A stretch of 64,000 nucleotides of DNA from Pelobates cultripes (GCA_933207985.1 OW240916.1:320628769-320692768), one strand, 5' to 3'; shown: positions 46,447 through 60,190, counted from the first letter of the stretch. The notes: generated by a model not told the origin, from the sequence alone. A program made the numbers and translations.

Positions 46447-47076
46447 CGTTAGCTATAGTTTGTACTAATATTTTTTTAATTCTGAATTGATTGTAGTTTA
46501 GATTTTACATATAGATATATGGCTATTCTTGCAGAACCAGAGCTCATTGTGTGAATGAATTTTACCCCATCGGAGTAGGAACATGTAGAATACTTGGGAT
46601 TACAATACTGAGAGTGTGTGTTCTTGTATGTAACTTCTCAGAAGATGTCCCAGGCCATACATACACCCAGCATCCTGGGGTGATGATGGTAACACAAATG
46701 TTCCATGAAAGTATATGTGGTTTAAACTTACCGCTAAACACTTCAGTAGGATTTGGTGTGGTGAGGAAATTAAACCCTGTCAGAGAGTGATAGTTCTGCT
46801 TTCATTCTCCTCTACATTGTGGTTATACTTTCCAAATGTATAATACTTAAAATAAATACTTCTACTATTAGTACATTATATATTCCTAAACTTCATTGCA
46901 CAAGACCCGAAATGCACAATTCTGAACTCGCTCTGTTCCATTTTTCTTGCACAAAAGGAGAAAATTGACAGAAATATAGTGTCTCGCAGACATTGTGAGA
47001 AATCTACATTTTGTTTATTAGTTGATGCAGATGCTGGAGAGAAGGCAGGGAAATGAGTTGTGGGGAGGGAATGATG

Positions 47077-47437
47077 CTAAAGGGACATTCCAGTCATCAA
47101 AACAACTTTGTCTAAATGAAGCTGTTATGGTGCTAAGAGGTCCATGGAGGTACTTTTACGTCAAGGGGTTAAACTGTTCTCCATTGATTAACCCCAAAGT
47201 TTCCTCTAGTGGTGATGTCCACTACTCCCCTGGGGGCATCTGGCTTTTGAATTTTCCAAGCCAGTTTAGGGAATGGGGAGTCGCTTATTGGCTGAGAGTG
47301 CCAGCTGACCGCTCTCAGTCATTCAGCGGCACCCTTGCCCAGCAGCACTTTGCGCTTCCTGAATCTGAAAATTCAGATACATTTAGATTCAGATGAATTT
47401 AGATTAAGTTGCTTTGGTGCTTGGAGTGTCATTTTAA
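47077..47437. mobile_element. Diverged TTAA-family MITE
   Basis: CTAAAGGGACATTCCAGTCA on the left and TTGGAGTGTCATTTTAA on the right. The left TTAA is mutated to CTAA. It contains GCTTATTGGCTGAGAGTG shared with the 73-bp satellite. Confidence 0.65.
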
Positions 47438-47880
47438 CAGTTTAATTGATATTCCTTCTTGAAGAAGTAAGTTTTCAATGATTTTTTTGAAGGAGTGGAG
47501 TCTGGGTGAAAGTCTAATGGAGAAGGGAAGTGAATTCCACAGGCACGGTGCAGCCCTCGAGAAGTCTTAAATGTGAGCATCAGAGGTTGGAGTATGAACA
47601 GAGGATAGAATTAGGTCTTTAGCAGAGTGTAGGGGCCAGGATAATATGTAGGTCGGAGCAATGTTAACAAGTGTTTTGTATGGAAGGAGCAGAATTTTAA
47701 ATTAAGTCCTATATATTACAGGAACCATAGAAACATAGAAAAAGTGACGTCAGATAAGAAATATTCGGCCCATCTAGTCTGCTGATTTTTAAAATACTTT
47801 AATTAGTACCTGGCCTTATCTTAAGTCTAGGATAGCCTTATGGCTAAACCACGCATGCTTAAACTCCCTCAATGTATTCG
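47438..47880. mobile_element. LINE/SINE-derived repeat pieces
   Basis: GGAGTGGAGTCTGGGTGAAA, GAATTCCACAGGCACGGTGC and GAGCAATGTTAACAAGTG are landmarks of the interior of the repeat whose other part lies at 20161-20404. From 47709, CATAGAAACATAGAAAAAGT and TTCGGCCCATCTAGTCTGC mark a CR1-like fragment. Confidence 0.65.
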
Positions 47881-50820
47881 AATTTGAAGATACAATTTAG
47901 AGGACACAAGTTATTATATGGCTAGAAGGGGGGCATGAACCCAAATAAGGCAAGAACTGTATAGTTATAAAGCTAGGTAGATAGTCAAATAAGAAATATT
48001 GTTAGATAGAAAGGGAGAAAGGGGAGACGGGGAGAGAACCTTTAATCTCATTTGGCTCTACACTGTGCCTTCGAGGGCACCTATTCCCTTTACCCCCTTT
48101 ACTCTGACAGTACCTAAGATGATTAAATCTTCAATAAAAAAAAGTGAAAAAATAATAAGTGCCCAAATAATTTTGTGGAAAAACTCTTAAAGCAAACAAA
48201 TTAATCTTTGTGCGTGATGGGATCTATAAACTAAGCGTCCACTAACATAATAAATGTTCATGGAAGTATATCCCTAATTTATACTCCCCAATATCCTAAA
48301 CGATCACACACAGAGTCTGAAGTCCCGACGTGTGTTTCGACTCACAAACAGGTTCTTCCCCTTGAAGAGCCAGTGGTGTCTGTTAGGCTTCGAATTTGAC
48401 TCATGATTTCTGGTATCCTCAACCTGGCTTCGTATTTGACTCATGATTTCTGGTATCCTGACCCGGCTTTGTCCTGACTGTGAGAATTTCTGTTATTCTT
48501 GACCTTGACTTATCTTGACCCTGGTTCTTGTTGTATTAATACGTTAAGTCTGGCCATTGTAAGACTCAGTAATACGTCTTTCGGACCCATCTTTTGTGGG
48601 TTTCCTCTTTCCTGTGTGTTGGGGTACGTGTCAGGTTTCAAAACTGACATGTAAGACTTTTTCGTTTATTACTGGACCTTTAAGTGAACTTCATGATTTT
48701 CTCCTCTAGTGGCCTCCCTAACCACTAATCTATTCACTCACCTTAATAACCTCACCTGGATTAACTAATTAGGAGGCTTGATAAGTCTACTTACGGTACA
48801 CAACAGTGCCTTGACATTGAAGTCTATGCTCTGATAGAGAATCTCTGTTCCTGCTAATATCCTGTATTTTATCTACATCATTTCATTCTGTAGAGAACTT
48901 ACCTGCAGTGCCTCATCCTGTGCTCATCTGCATTTCGTCATACTGAAAGGCACTAACCTGCAGTACTTCATCCTGAACTTGCCTGAATTACATCTTACTG
49001 AAAGACTTTCCTTATCAGCTTCCAAGAATCCTGATTTGTGGTGTATTGCCTTCATTGAAGAATCTTAACTGCTTCAATTGCTGCATCACTGCATGATCTC
49101 GTAAGCAACCTGCGTTATATTATTTTGGAATATACCTACTTGTTACAACCTCTGCAACTCTGCATGATCCTGTATTGCCTTATCCTAAAATGTATTTACC
49201 TATAACTAGCTGCATTGCAAAGTATCCTGGAAATCCTTAACTACTTGTTATAACTTCAAACCTGCCTGTATACAAAAGACTTAATTCATTTACTTTCTAA
49301 AGATCTTGTTTGTGGCATATCGCCTAAACCCTGTTTTTTCTCACAAAGTATCCTGTATGTGGCAGACTGCCCTTTATTTTCAGTAAATTTGTTATGTCTA
49401 ATATGACAAAGTTTTAACCAATAACCCTTGCAATCGTCTCCTCTCTGACCTGCTCAGGAGCATGACAGTACGACTCCCGTAACAGTCCCATCGTTACCCA
49501 AAAACCAATTCATGTCCAGATCTAGTCCTAGACATCTAAATAGAGTGATCATGCTTATAGGAAGAAGTATTAAGGTTGGAATCCTAAACAAAGTGTCAAC
49601 ATAAATCCAATCGTAGTTTCCAGTTTTGTGGAACTACAACACTCACCCCTCTTGCTGGTTGACATTATTCTACCTACCTTATAAATGTAACAATATTAGA
49701 ATTAGGCTGATCTGAGATAAAGTGTCCCAATGAAACTAAAATAACATTTAAACCATAGATACCAACTCAATTTAATTAGGCAATCTCCACAGAAATGAAC
49801 AAAGTGACTAATGCTGACTAACTTGTTTTGTGTGAAGTTTACATTTTCACAGTGAAATTTCATAAATTCCCTACCCCATAAAATCAAAGACAAAGTCCCT
49901 CCAGAAAAAAAGGAAAAAATGTAGGTGTTTTTTGCAGACCTTCCGCAGAAGACAAGTGGCAAATCGTGTTTCTCCTTTTTGCAAGGACATTACACTTATG
50001 GCAGCAAGTGATTCAACTCAGGGATTTAATTGCAGAGTAAGACTGACCAATCACCAGCTCAGAGCATACTAATAAGATCAGAGATTGCTACATTAATTAA
50101 TTCTATTTCATAAACTCCTGTATCTGTTGATGCCTTGAGGTAGTAATTTAGGAAGTATGCTGTAGACTGGAGATATTTCTTCATTTAACAAAACTCATTA
50201 ACTAAAATATTTCCCTCACATGTTTTTCCAGACTCTAACATGCATTTCTATAAATATATCTTAGCATTATTATTCTAATTGCAATGCTTTATATTTTATT
50301 TGATTCTACAGTTTATATTTAAGAGATTTGTTATTTTGCATGGACCTTCTCTTTATAGTAACACTCCAAATTACAGTGTGCCATAGAGGTTATGATGCCA
50401 AGCATGTCCTGGTGCGCCCCCAACCATTTTAGAACTGCCGGGTGCCACTGTTTGCCAGTTTTATGCTGGAATCTCTGAGCTAAACAATGTGAGTGACACA
50501 CTGCCGGCACTGACACTGTAATTGGCATCTCTGGATTAAAAATATATAATGATGTATTACTCAGTATGCAGGGAAATAGTCTTATGAGTTACAGTATTCC
50601 TGCTCTGATACAAAAAAAGTCTGTAAAGATATTAATTTATTATATTTCGTCAACACAGAAGTGTCTAGTGATAGAAAAAACTTGAATATACATGACAATA
50701 TAATAATGAAACTGTACCTGGAAACCTGGGATGAGATTGGTTTATGCAATTTTGGAAGATACACACGATATTGTGATCGTGAAACAGGTTCTAGCAGATG
50801 CACATAATGCTGGTCTTGTA
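47881..50820. other. Repeat-like, unclassified
   Basis: At 48360-48480 TTGACTCATGATTTCTGGTA occurs twice about 50 bp apart. 48650-49480 is rich in repeated CTGCAGTGCCTCATCCTG- and TGCATGATCCTGTA-like phrases and may be an LTR-type leader, but ends were not found. 50336-50545 resembles an inner MITE fragment. No gene seen. Confidence 0.35.
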
Positions 50821-50823
50821 GCA

Positions 50824-51540
50824 TACATTTTCAGCAGACACGTAGCCCTGGGGTTCGGTACACATTTTCAGCAGACATGTTGTCCTGGGGTTCGGTACAC
50901 GTTTTCAGCAGACACGTAGCCCTGGGGTTCAGTACACATTTTCAGCAGACACGTAGTCCTGGGGTTCGGTACACATTTTCAGCAGACACGTAGTCCTGGG
51001 GTTCGGTACACATTTTCAGCAGACACGTAGTCCTGGGATTTGGTACACATTTTCAGCAGACACGTAGTCCTGGGGTTCGGTACACATTTTCAGCAGGCAC
51101 GTAGTCCTGGGGTTCGGTACACATTTTCAGCAGACACGTTGTCCTGGGGTTCGGTACACGTTTTCAGCAGACACGTAGCCCTGGGGTTTGGTACACGTTT
51201 TCAGCAGACACGTAGCCCTGGGGTTCGGTACACATTTTCAGCAGACACGTAGTCCTGGGGTTCGGTACACATTTTCAGCAGACACGTAGTCCTGGGGTTC
51301 GGTACACGTTTTCAGCAGACATGTAGCCCTGGGGTTCGGTACACATTTTCAGCAGACACGTAGTCCTGGGGTTCGGTACACATATTCAGCAGACACGTAG
51401 TCCTGGGGTTCGGTACACGTTTTCAGCAGACACGTAGCCCTGGGGTTCGGTACACATTTTCAGCAGACACGTAGTCCTGGGGTTCGGTACACGTTTTCAG
51501 CAGACACGTAGTCCTGGGATTCAGTACACGTTTTCAGCAG
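50824..51540. repeat. 37-bp tandem array, about 19 copies
   Basis: The unit is CACATTTTCAGCAGACACGT + AGTCCTGGGGTTCGGTA. Variable sites alternate AGTCC/AGCCC/TGTCC and CACAT/CACGT. The flanks are unrelated. Confidence 0.97.
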
Positions 51541-52139
51541 ATCACATATGGTGTTGCTATTCAGCTGTGTTTCAATACTATGTAATGTTCCTTATGGTCT
51601 AGTGCAGGGTTTCCCAATTAATTTTTCCAGTGGAACCATCTGACATGGTATAGCAACACTGTGGAAGCCTCAAAAAAAAGAAATTGTGCCGTAGAGTAGT
51701 ACAGCACAAACTTTTCAATGAGCAGAGTGTAATGTTCTCTTTTGCTGGCAAATTCTTTTTATATAATTCTTTATTTTTGCTGTGCAATGAGTTAAACAGC
51801 GATAATCATTGACATTGTCAAGTGTAATAGGTAACGGAGGTAATATTAGCATACATGTCTAAGTAACTGCACATTTCTTTAAGGTAAACCATGCTCATTT
51901 GCAAATGATAGGCTGCACGCTTTATATTAGTAAAGGACATCAAGAACACAGTTCAATCGAAGTATAACAGTAGGAAAGACAAGATGAAACAGAACTGTTG
52001 TGACAGACAAGAGGGAAATACCACAGTTAACTCCAGCATGCTTTCAGAGCGAGCAGAGTAAAAAGAAAACAAACTATGCACGAATAAAACTATGCACGAA
52101 TAAAACTATGCATGAATGATAAAAACACAGCCTTGCTAT
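51541..52139. other. Spacer with one hAT-like end
   Basis: GTGCAGGGTTTCCCAATTAA near 51602 resembles a hAT terminus. The partner was not found. An 18-bp unit (AACTATGCACGAATAA) repeats three times near 52072-52118. Confidence 0.35.
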
Positions 52140-52990
52140 GGGTAGAGACTATAACTCCTTCAGCCAACACCTGTTGTGGGAGAGATACTGCCACAGGGAG
52201 AATGTAGTCCATCCATTCTGTTGGGGCAGGCAGCATGGACCCAAGCTTCCAGACATGCTAGCAAGATGCTTCACTGCATCCAACAGCGTCCGGCAGTTGT
52301 AGCTTGTGCTTGCGATCCCTCGGTCCCATGTACCCAGCGACGTAACGCTGAGATCCTCTAAGTGGGCAGGCCAAGGCCAGATAGATGACACCTGACGCCC
52401 CGCATTACAGACGAGCAGGAACTGTTGTGGAATCTGTGCCTTCGGATCTTATTCGCCATCCGTGTCGGTCACCTGCGTCATCGCAATACCACGTGGGAGG
52501 CGCATGAGATAAGCTTTACCATGTGATGGCGGCTCACACACCAGTTCCAGGAGGCTTCGACCCGATGCACTGGAGCAGTGGTAAATGCACAAGCATTTAG
52601 CTTGGCCCAAAATTGTCCACACAGGCTGTCAAAAGCTTGCAGGAGCGGGGTCACACCGACAGATGGCTGTGGGAAGGTCTGCGATGCATTAGGCTCTGGC
52701 TTAGCTGCCATCTTAAACAGTAGGCCTTGACCTTTCAGATCGCCTTGGGTTAATGCCGTGTAGAGTAGGTCACAAGAATCCCCCAGTGGTGACCGGGTTA
52801 ACCCCCACCGGTCCAAAGGGGGGAGGGGACAGGGCTCAGAAGCAAGCTGTCTCCAGACCAGGGCAGAGGATCAGCAGCCTTCCCTGCCACGAGTATGGCT
52901 GCAGGCGTCTGAGAAGACTTTCATGAGCTATGCCCACCGGCGTCAACAGAAGCAGGTCAGACACCTGACAGAGTGTCCCTCAGGTTAGTA
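52140..52990 (-). mobile_element. L1-like leader fragment
   Basis: The minus strand carries CTTTGGACCGGTGGGGGTTA (near 52795-52815) and AGATGGCAGC (near 52705), parallel to the module at 2231-2935. There are no ORF1 or ORF2 motifs. Probably a 5' leader of the same LINE lineage, truncated. Confidence 0.45.
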
Positions 52991-53765
52991 ACCAGTTTTT
53001 TGTTTAACCCCTTAACCCCTTTAAGGACCGGGGACGGTTCAGGACTAACGGTCTTATGTATTTACCCGATCGCCGGCGTTCCCCCGGCGGCGATCGGCGT
53101 TGCTCCCGTTGTGGGGAGACTGCCTGCAGCGGATTAGGACCCCTGGGGCCATGTGATAGCTCAACAGAGCGATCACATGCTCACAATAGGTGTCCATGTG
53201 TCTGCCTGCAGGGGGACTGCCTGTGCTGACAGGCAGTCTCCCTGCTAGTGTAAAATCATTAAAAAAATAAAAGTTAATGTTAATTAAAAAAATAATTATA
53301 TATGTGTACATAAATATGAGATATAGACATTTATTATATCTATATAATATATGTCTATATATCGTATCTAATGTCATACTAAGTGTATTTTTATATTAAT
53401 ATGTACATATATTAATATAAAAATACACATAATTAAATTACACACGTATATATAATATATATAATAAATATGTATATTGTATATATTATTATAAAATACA
53501 AATAATAAGTAATTTAAATTAAATAAAAAAATGTAAAAATAATATTAAAAAAAAATATATATATCTATATGAAATTTTATTCTAACTGTATTTTGATATT
53601 AATATATATTTATATCAAAATACACTTAGAATGAAATTGTGTGTGTATATATATATCTATGTGTATATATAAATAAAAATAATACGAAATATACATATGT
53701 CCATATACAAAATTACATTAATTATTTAAATATACACATAGACTTCAAATATATAAATATGCTTA

Positions 53766-54696
53766 TGTGGCGAAACCAACCTCGCCACTGTGAACTGGAG
53801 AAGCCTGGTTGCTCGCCTGCTCCCTTTGGACTATGGCCCTGCAGGTTAAACCGTTTATTTCCCCTGCAGAAAGGCTTATTTGTGTGATCTGAGTGCCATT
53901 CATCTAATAATGTGCACTCAGATCCCAGCTATCTGGGGATATGTGAAATGTCTGTGTGTTATGTGTAAATGTGACTTTATGTATTTTAAAGTGTTTTGTG
54001 TCTTTTTGCAACCATGTGCTTAATGGAGTCTTGTGTCTATCCTGGGAGATAATTGAATTACTTATCTCCAGGATAGAAGACTCTGAAACTGGTTTGGGCC
54101 AGAAAGCCATGCTTCATTTAGTCACAAAGGACTTTTTACTAACTTTTGAACCCCTTGTCTGATTTGTGCCATTTTTTGAATATGTTGTTCCCCTGAATGG
54201 ATTGATTGTGAATATGTAATTTTATGTGAATGTGATGTATGGTTTTGGAGTTATGAAAGTTGGGTAGAAAGTATGTTTTAACTGTATGTATAATTGAGTT
54301 TCCTCTCAGGATAAAGGGAGGGAATATGTGGGATGTAACTGATATGTGATTGGTTGTTTTGTAACGCCCTGTGGGCTGTACTATGTTTGTGGATTGGGAA
54401 TAAAAGAGACTGTATGTGACAGTACAGGAGTTCCTGTTTTAACCCTCAAAGTGAAGTGTCGTCTCATTATTGGGGGAAGGATTTATTGTATGCTGTTCCA
54501 GTTTGACTGCTAGGAGAGTAAACCTATTCGTATGGTTCCTATTCAACTGTCTGCAGCATTCATATGCCTGAGAGGATTCATATGCTTCTCCGGTTCGGTG
54601 GTTGTGGTGTCTGCTGCAGTGTTTGGAGTCCTCAGGAAGCGCTAGGAGCATCCTTTAACGGAGGTACCCAGTCGGGGTGCCAGGCGATCCGTTACA
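53766..54696 (+). mobile_element. Solo LTR, 931 bp
   Basis: It begins TGTGGCGAAACC and ends GATCCGTTACA (TG...CA). It is flanked by the 5-bp duplication GCTTA (53761-53765 and 54697-54701). An AATAAA lies in GGGAATAAAAGAGAC near 54398-54412, followed by a likely R/U5. No internal retroviral or retrotransposon genes remain, so it is a recombined solo LTR. A 5-bp duplication is compatible with a Ty3-type element or an endogenous retrovirus, and I cannot decide which. Confidence 0.85.
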
Positions 54697-54860
54697 GCTT
54701 ATATATTTAAATTCTATGTGCGTATTTATGTAATATTTTTACATAATTAAGTAATTTTATTGATTGCAATTTGAGGGACCTGCCTGCCAACCCAGGCAGA
54801 AAGTCCAGAAAATTTAATTTGCTAGCACTGTATTTTACCCTGAAACGTTCTACGACACCC

Positions 54861-55120
54861 TAAAACCTGTACATGGGGGGTACTGTTTTACTCGGGAGAC
54901 TTCGCTGAACACAAACATTAGTGATTCAAAACAGTAAAACATATCACAGCAATGATATTGTCAGTGAAAGTGACTTTTTTTTTTTGCATTTTTCACACAC
55001 AAACAGCACTTTTACTGATGATATAATTGTTGTGATACGTTTTCCAGTTTTGAAACACTAATATTTGTATTCAGCAAAGTCTTCTGAGTATAACAGTACC
55101 CACCATATACAGGTTTTATA
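54861..55120. repeat. Large palindrome 1
   Basis: The left arm 54861-54958 (TAAAACCTGTACATGG ... CAGCAATGATAT) pairs imperfectly with the right arm 55021-55120 (ATATAATTGTTGTGATACG ... ACAGGTTTTATA). The loop of about 60 nt contains TTTTTCACACACAAACAGC. Confidence 0.88.
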
Positions 55121-55239
55121 GCGTTTTTAAAAGTTACAAGGTCAAATATTTTTACATTGAAAATGGCAAGGTTGATTATGTTGCCTTTGATGGTAGCCCA
55201 GGAATGAGAATTACCCCCATGATGGCATACCATTTGCAA

Positions 55240-55457
55240 AAGAAGACAACCCAAGGTATTGCAAATGGGGTATGTCCAGTCTTTTTTAGTAACCACTTAG
55301 TCACAAACACTGGCCAAAATTAGCATTCAATTTAGTTTTTTTACTTTTTTCACACACAAACAAATATGAACGCTAACTTTGGCCAGTGTTTGCGACTAAG
55401 TGGTTACTAAAAAAGTCTGGACATACCCCATATTGAATACCCTGGGTTGTCTACTTT
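55240..55457. repeat. Large palindrome 2
   Basis: The left arm 55240-55324 (AGAAGACAACCCAAGG ... GGCCAAAATTAGC) pairs with 55372-55457 (GCTAACTTTGGCC ... CCTGGGTTGTCTACTTT). The loop of 47 nt contains TTTTTTCACACACAAACAAA, sharing its core with the loop of palindrome 1. Confidence 0.9.
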
Positions 55458-56044
55458 AAAAAAAATATGTACATGTGGGGTGTTATTCAGAGATTTATGA
55501 CAGATAATAGTGTTACAATGTCAGTATTGATAAATTTTAAAAATGTATGTTTTGAAACCACAATTTCCTACTTGTACTTATAGCCCTATAACGTGCAAAA
55601 AAATAGCAGAAAAGCATGTAAACACTGGGTATTTTTAAACTTAGGACAAAATTTTGAATCTATTTAGCAGTTTTTTTCATTCGCTTTTGTAGATGAGTAA
55701 AAGATTTTTCAATTAAAAGTCAAAAAACATGTATTTTTTTCAATTTTACATCATATTTTTTCATTTTTAAAAAAAATTAAATTACATGAGATTATATAAA
55801 TAATGGTATGTAAAGAAAGCCCCTTTTGTCCTGAAAAAAACAATATATAATTTGTATGGGAACAGTAAACGAGAGAGAGGAAAACTACAGCTAAACACAA
55901 ACACCACAAAAGTGTAAAAAGACGCCTGGTCGCAAATGTACAACATCTCAAAAACAGTCCGGTCCTTAAGGGGCTAAGGACACATGACATGTGTGACATG
56001 TCATGATTCCCTTTTATTCCAGAAGTTTGGTCCTTAAGGGGTTA

Positions 56045-56347
<303 letters not shown>

Positions 56348-56683
56348 CTATCAGAATTTATAACGATCAGATTCTCAAAATCTACATCAGAAAAATTGGC
56401 TGGCTTGTCTTTTATGAATGGATTTCGAAAACCCAGTCATTGTTTTCATTAAAGAATGGAAAATACTGATTAATAGATGGGATTAAATGGCGAAGATGAT
56501 CTACAATTCATTTCAAATTTCATCTTTAAGTTCAATTTCTGATTTCATCTCTTGCATTAAAAATATTAGTGTTTTTTCCTTGGAGTGATAAACATACGTC
56601 ATTTAATTTTGTGAATGTCTGCCAGATATGCTACTTTGGATAACCACAAAATGTTTGTTAATCAATCAGATAATCCAAATTTA

Positions 56684-56812
<129 letters not shown>

Positions 56813-56981
56813 TTAATAGTTGTGACTGTAGTGGTTGACTTTTTATAAAATTAATAATCTGGTCCAATCGTCTAGCACAGTTTTAAGTGAGATTGAAATA
56901 TTTTTAGCTACCAGTGCAGGTCTGTGAAGAAGAGAGTGAGAACTTTGCTACGTTTCTTATTCGTGCCACAGTGCCTGCCAC

Positions 56982-58173
56982 CAGGGCCGCCATCAGGAGG
57001 TGACCTGGGCCCCATGTGTAGCGGCGGAACTGCTGCCGGTGCAGTTGCACCAGGGCCTGCATGCTGTTGTGGCCTAGAGGGTGGCCCATGCACTTAGGGC
57101 CACCCGATGGGCCCTATATCTTCAGGGACAGGTCAGCGCTGCGGCCGTGCAATAGCGCGACCGGGCCCCTTTAAAGAAATCGCAGCCGCAAAGTACTGCT
57201 GAGAGGAAGTGGCCATCACTTCCTCCCAGCTCCCTCCCCTCCATGCTGTGAAAGCCAGGCCGCAGGAGCCATGCCGACTCCCATCAGCCACAGCCTTCCA
57301 CCTGCAAAAGAAAAGATAAGCAGAATTAACTGTATTTGTGTATGTTTGTATGTGTATATGTCAGAATGTCAGTATGTATGTGTGTATGTATGTGTATGTC
57401 AGTATGTATGTGTGTCTGTATGTCAGCATGTATGTATGTATGTATGTATGTGTGTATGTATGTCAGTATGTATGTGTGTCAGTATGTATGTATTTATGTG
57501 TGTCTGTGCGTCTGTCAGTATGTATGTCAGAATGTATGGATGTATGGATGTCAGTATGCATGTATGTCAGTATGTATGAATGTATGTATGTATGTCTGTC
57601 TGTCAGTATGTCTGTATATATGCATGTATGCCAGTATGAATGTATGCCATTTTGAATGTATGTCTGTGTATGTATGAATCTGTGTATGGATGTCAGTGTC
57701 TGTATGTCTGTCTGTATGAATGTATGTCTGTCAGTATGTCTGTATGTATGTATATATGTATGTATGCCAGTATGAATGAATGTACGTCTGTGTGTATGTA
57801 TGTGTGTATGTATGTCTGTGTATGTATGTGTATGTCCTCATGCATGTGTGTCTGTATGTATGTTAGTACGTGTCTATCTGTCACTATGTATGCCTGTGTG
57901 TCTGTATATGTGTGTATGTCTCAGTATGTGTGTGTCAGTATGTATGCCTATATGCGTGTATGTCTGTTTCAGTATGTGTGTCTGTTAGTATGTATCTGTG
58001 TGTGTGTGTGTGTATCTGTGTCCTTTTGTATCAGTGTGTGTTTTTGTGTCTGTGTGTGTATTCCTGTGGGCGGGATTTGGAGGCGGACCCTGTGGGCGGG
58101 ATTGGAGGCGGGCCCCAGGGGGCCCAGACCCTGAGCTGAGTTAGGGGCCCCAAAATTTCTGGTGGCGGCCCTG
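56982..58173. mobile_element. Non-autonomous hAT inserted in a hAT transposase
   Basis: The ends CAGGGCCGCCATCAG and CTGGTGGCGGCCCTG are flanked by an exact 8-bp duplication CCTGCCAC (56974-56981, 58174-58181). Excision restores the reading through VAG-TVARIRN of the host. The interior has GGGTGGCCCATGCACTTAGG + GCCACCC (57070-57096), GC-rich sequence with GACTCCCATCAGCC and a TATGTATGTCTGTCAG minisatellite. It is a sister of 39718-42708. Confidence 0.95.
57330..58060. repeat. TATG/TCTG/TCAG minisatellite
   Basis: Tetranucleotide-based units (TATGTATGTCTGTCAG) decaying to GTGTGTGTGT at the right. The Cys/Val/Met-rich open frames are artefacts. Confidence 0.92.
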
Positions 58174-59129
58174 CCTGCCACTATCCCAACCATTGCTTTG
58201 GCACCATCACTGCACACATCTACACATTTGTCCCAATGTATACTGTGTGTGTTCATGAACTTCTGGATACAGTTAAAGATGTTCTCACCAGTGGTATGAG
58301 TCTTCAAAGTTTCACACAGAAGCAAGTCTTCTTTAATCGGTTTGTCAAAATTATATGTAACAAAAACCAACAAAATTTAAAGTACTGCAACGTCTGTGGA
58401 CTTGTCTAATTGCAGCGAGTACCCATCACATTGATGCAGTCGAGAAATTAGTTCCGTATGGAGGTCATCAGCAAGATCATGAATATGGCGCAAAACAGTG
58501 TTGTTGGAAAGTGGCAAGCTTCAATTTTTTTTACCCCACTCCTCACTTAAAATCCACGACACTATTTCCCTCTGTAAGAAGCCTCTGTGGCTTTTTCATT
58601 ATCATTTATAAATGTTTTGCTGTTTACTCTTCTGATACTCCTTTCGCTTTCATTTAAAAAGTCAATGTCTTTATCATTGTACTCTGCGCGGTTTTGCTCA
58701 AAATGACAGCGGAATTTAGCGTTTGCTAATGAACTGTCTGACAATATTTTATTGCAAAGTACGCATTGTGCTTCAGGGCAATCTTTATTTCTGGCACGTG
58801 TGAATCCAAATGACAAGTAGCTATCATCATGTTTTATTTTCTTTGTTTGAGAAGAAGATTGGCTAGCATTGCGTGCTTTTTTTAAAATTTTTGACTTGTC
58901 ACTTGTCTCTGCTTGTTTTCTAGATTTTTAGCTGTATCTTCTTTCTCAGTTTCTATAAGTGCAAAATAGATAGAATTAGTGATAATGTTTCCCCGAATAG
59001 TTCCCTGCTTTAACCAGCTGTCCAAATTCATGGTTGTTTATTGTAAAAAAAAAAAAAAAACACTTTGAAAAATACAGATCTTGCTTCTGACTACAAAGGA
59101 TGCTGATGTTCATAAAGCTCTTAGAAATA

Positions 59130-59225
59130 AGTTACCGAATATACTCGAGTATAAGACGAGTTTTTCAGCACATTTTTTGTGGTGAATATTCGGGGATATA
59201 AGTATTATACTGGTGTTATTTAACT
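59130..59225. repeat. Dispersed repeat with ACTCGAGT core
   Basis: TTACCGAATATACTCGAGTA then TAAGACGAGTTTTTCAGCAC is a terminus type I recall from several vertebrate DNA transposons. The rest of the element is not delimited. Confidence 0.45.
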
Positions 59226-59589
59226 ATTAGCCTGCTGGCTGCTAATGCTGTCAGTGGGTAAATGCACGAAAGCAAGTGAATGATAATTCGCGCATGCGCA
59301 TCCTTCTGAATGCATAAGGCCCTGGATTTTATTAATGTTGTTGTGTTTTGAGAACCTTCAAAATCCGAATGCATCCAGGCAATTGCTGCAGATTCACTTG
59401 GGCCGACCGAATTCTGAACACATTTTTATTTTGAAAATATAAGAATTGCCAATGCTGTTGAACTTTGGTAATTTTCACCTGATTTTTGTGCATTCAGTGT
59501 TTAGCGATAACCCCATCAATTGCGTTCTACGAAGAAGTATGTAGAAATATAGATCAGGGTGTTGCAGTGGAATTGGTCCTCATAATAGG

Positions 59590-60190
59590 TTAGTTTTCAA
59601 ACTCAAAGAAATTGGTCTAAAAAAATCTTGTCAGAGAGTTGTCATTAAGGGTACATTGTTAAACTGGACAAAATTGCTTAGCAGTGTCCATAAGGGTTCT
59701 AGGACCACTTTTATTCAATCTATTCATAAATGATCTGGAAATAGGCTTTGAAACCATGTTTCGGTGTTTGCAGATGACACAAAACCTTTTAAAGTAATAC
59801 AATGTGAGCAGGATATTGCTTTGCTGCAAAGGGATTTAGAAAGAGGACTAGGCTCTCTAATAGCAGATAAAATTTAATGTAGATAAATGCAAAGTCATTA
59901 CTTTGGGGTAAAAAATGCCCAAGCAGCTAACACACTGTCACGCTCTCATTTGCTTTTATGTGCGACTGAATTCAGAACTGAAAAATGAAAGGGTTCTTTC
60001 CAGTGAGAACAATAAGGATGTGGAATTATCTGCCTGAAGAGGTGGTTTTATCAGAGTCTGTACAGATTTTTAAACCATGACCAAAAAACGTTCAGAGATA
60101 TAATATGTTGGATCTCTTTTGGATCAACAGCAAAAACAGAGGCTGAACTTGATGGAAACAAGTCTTTTATCAGCCTATGCAACGTTGTAA
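59590..60190 (+). mobile_element. CR1-like LINE remnant
   Basis: A plus-strand RT trace at 59695-59890 reads a GPLLFNLFINDLEIGFETM-like segment and FADDTK, then EQDIALLQRDLE; FADD is the catalytic box. 59985-60190 is the 3' part (AAAGGGTTCTTTCCAGTGAG, TGGAATTATCTGCCTGAAGA), with an internal deletion between the two. Frameshifted and inactive. Confidence 0.78.
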
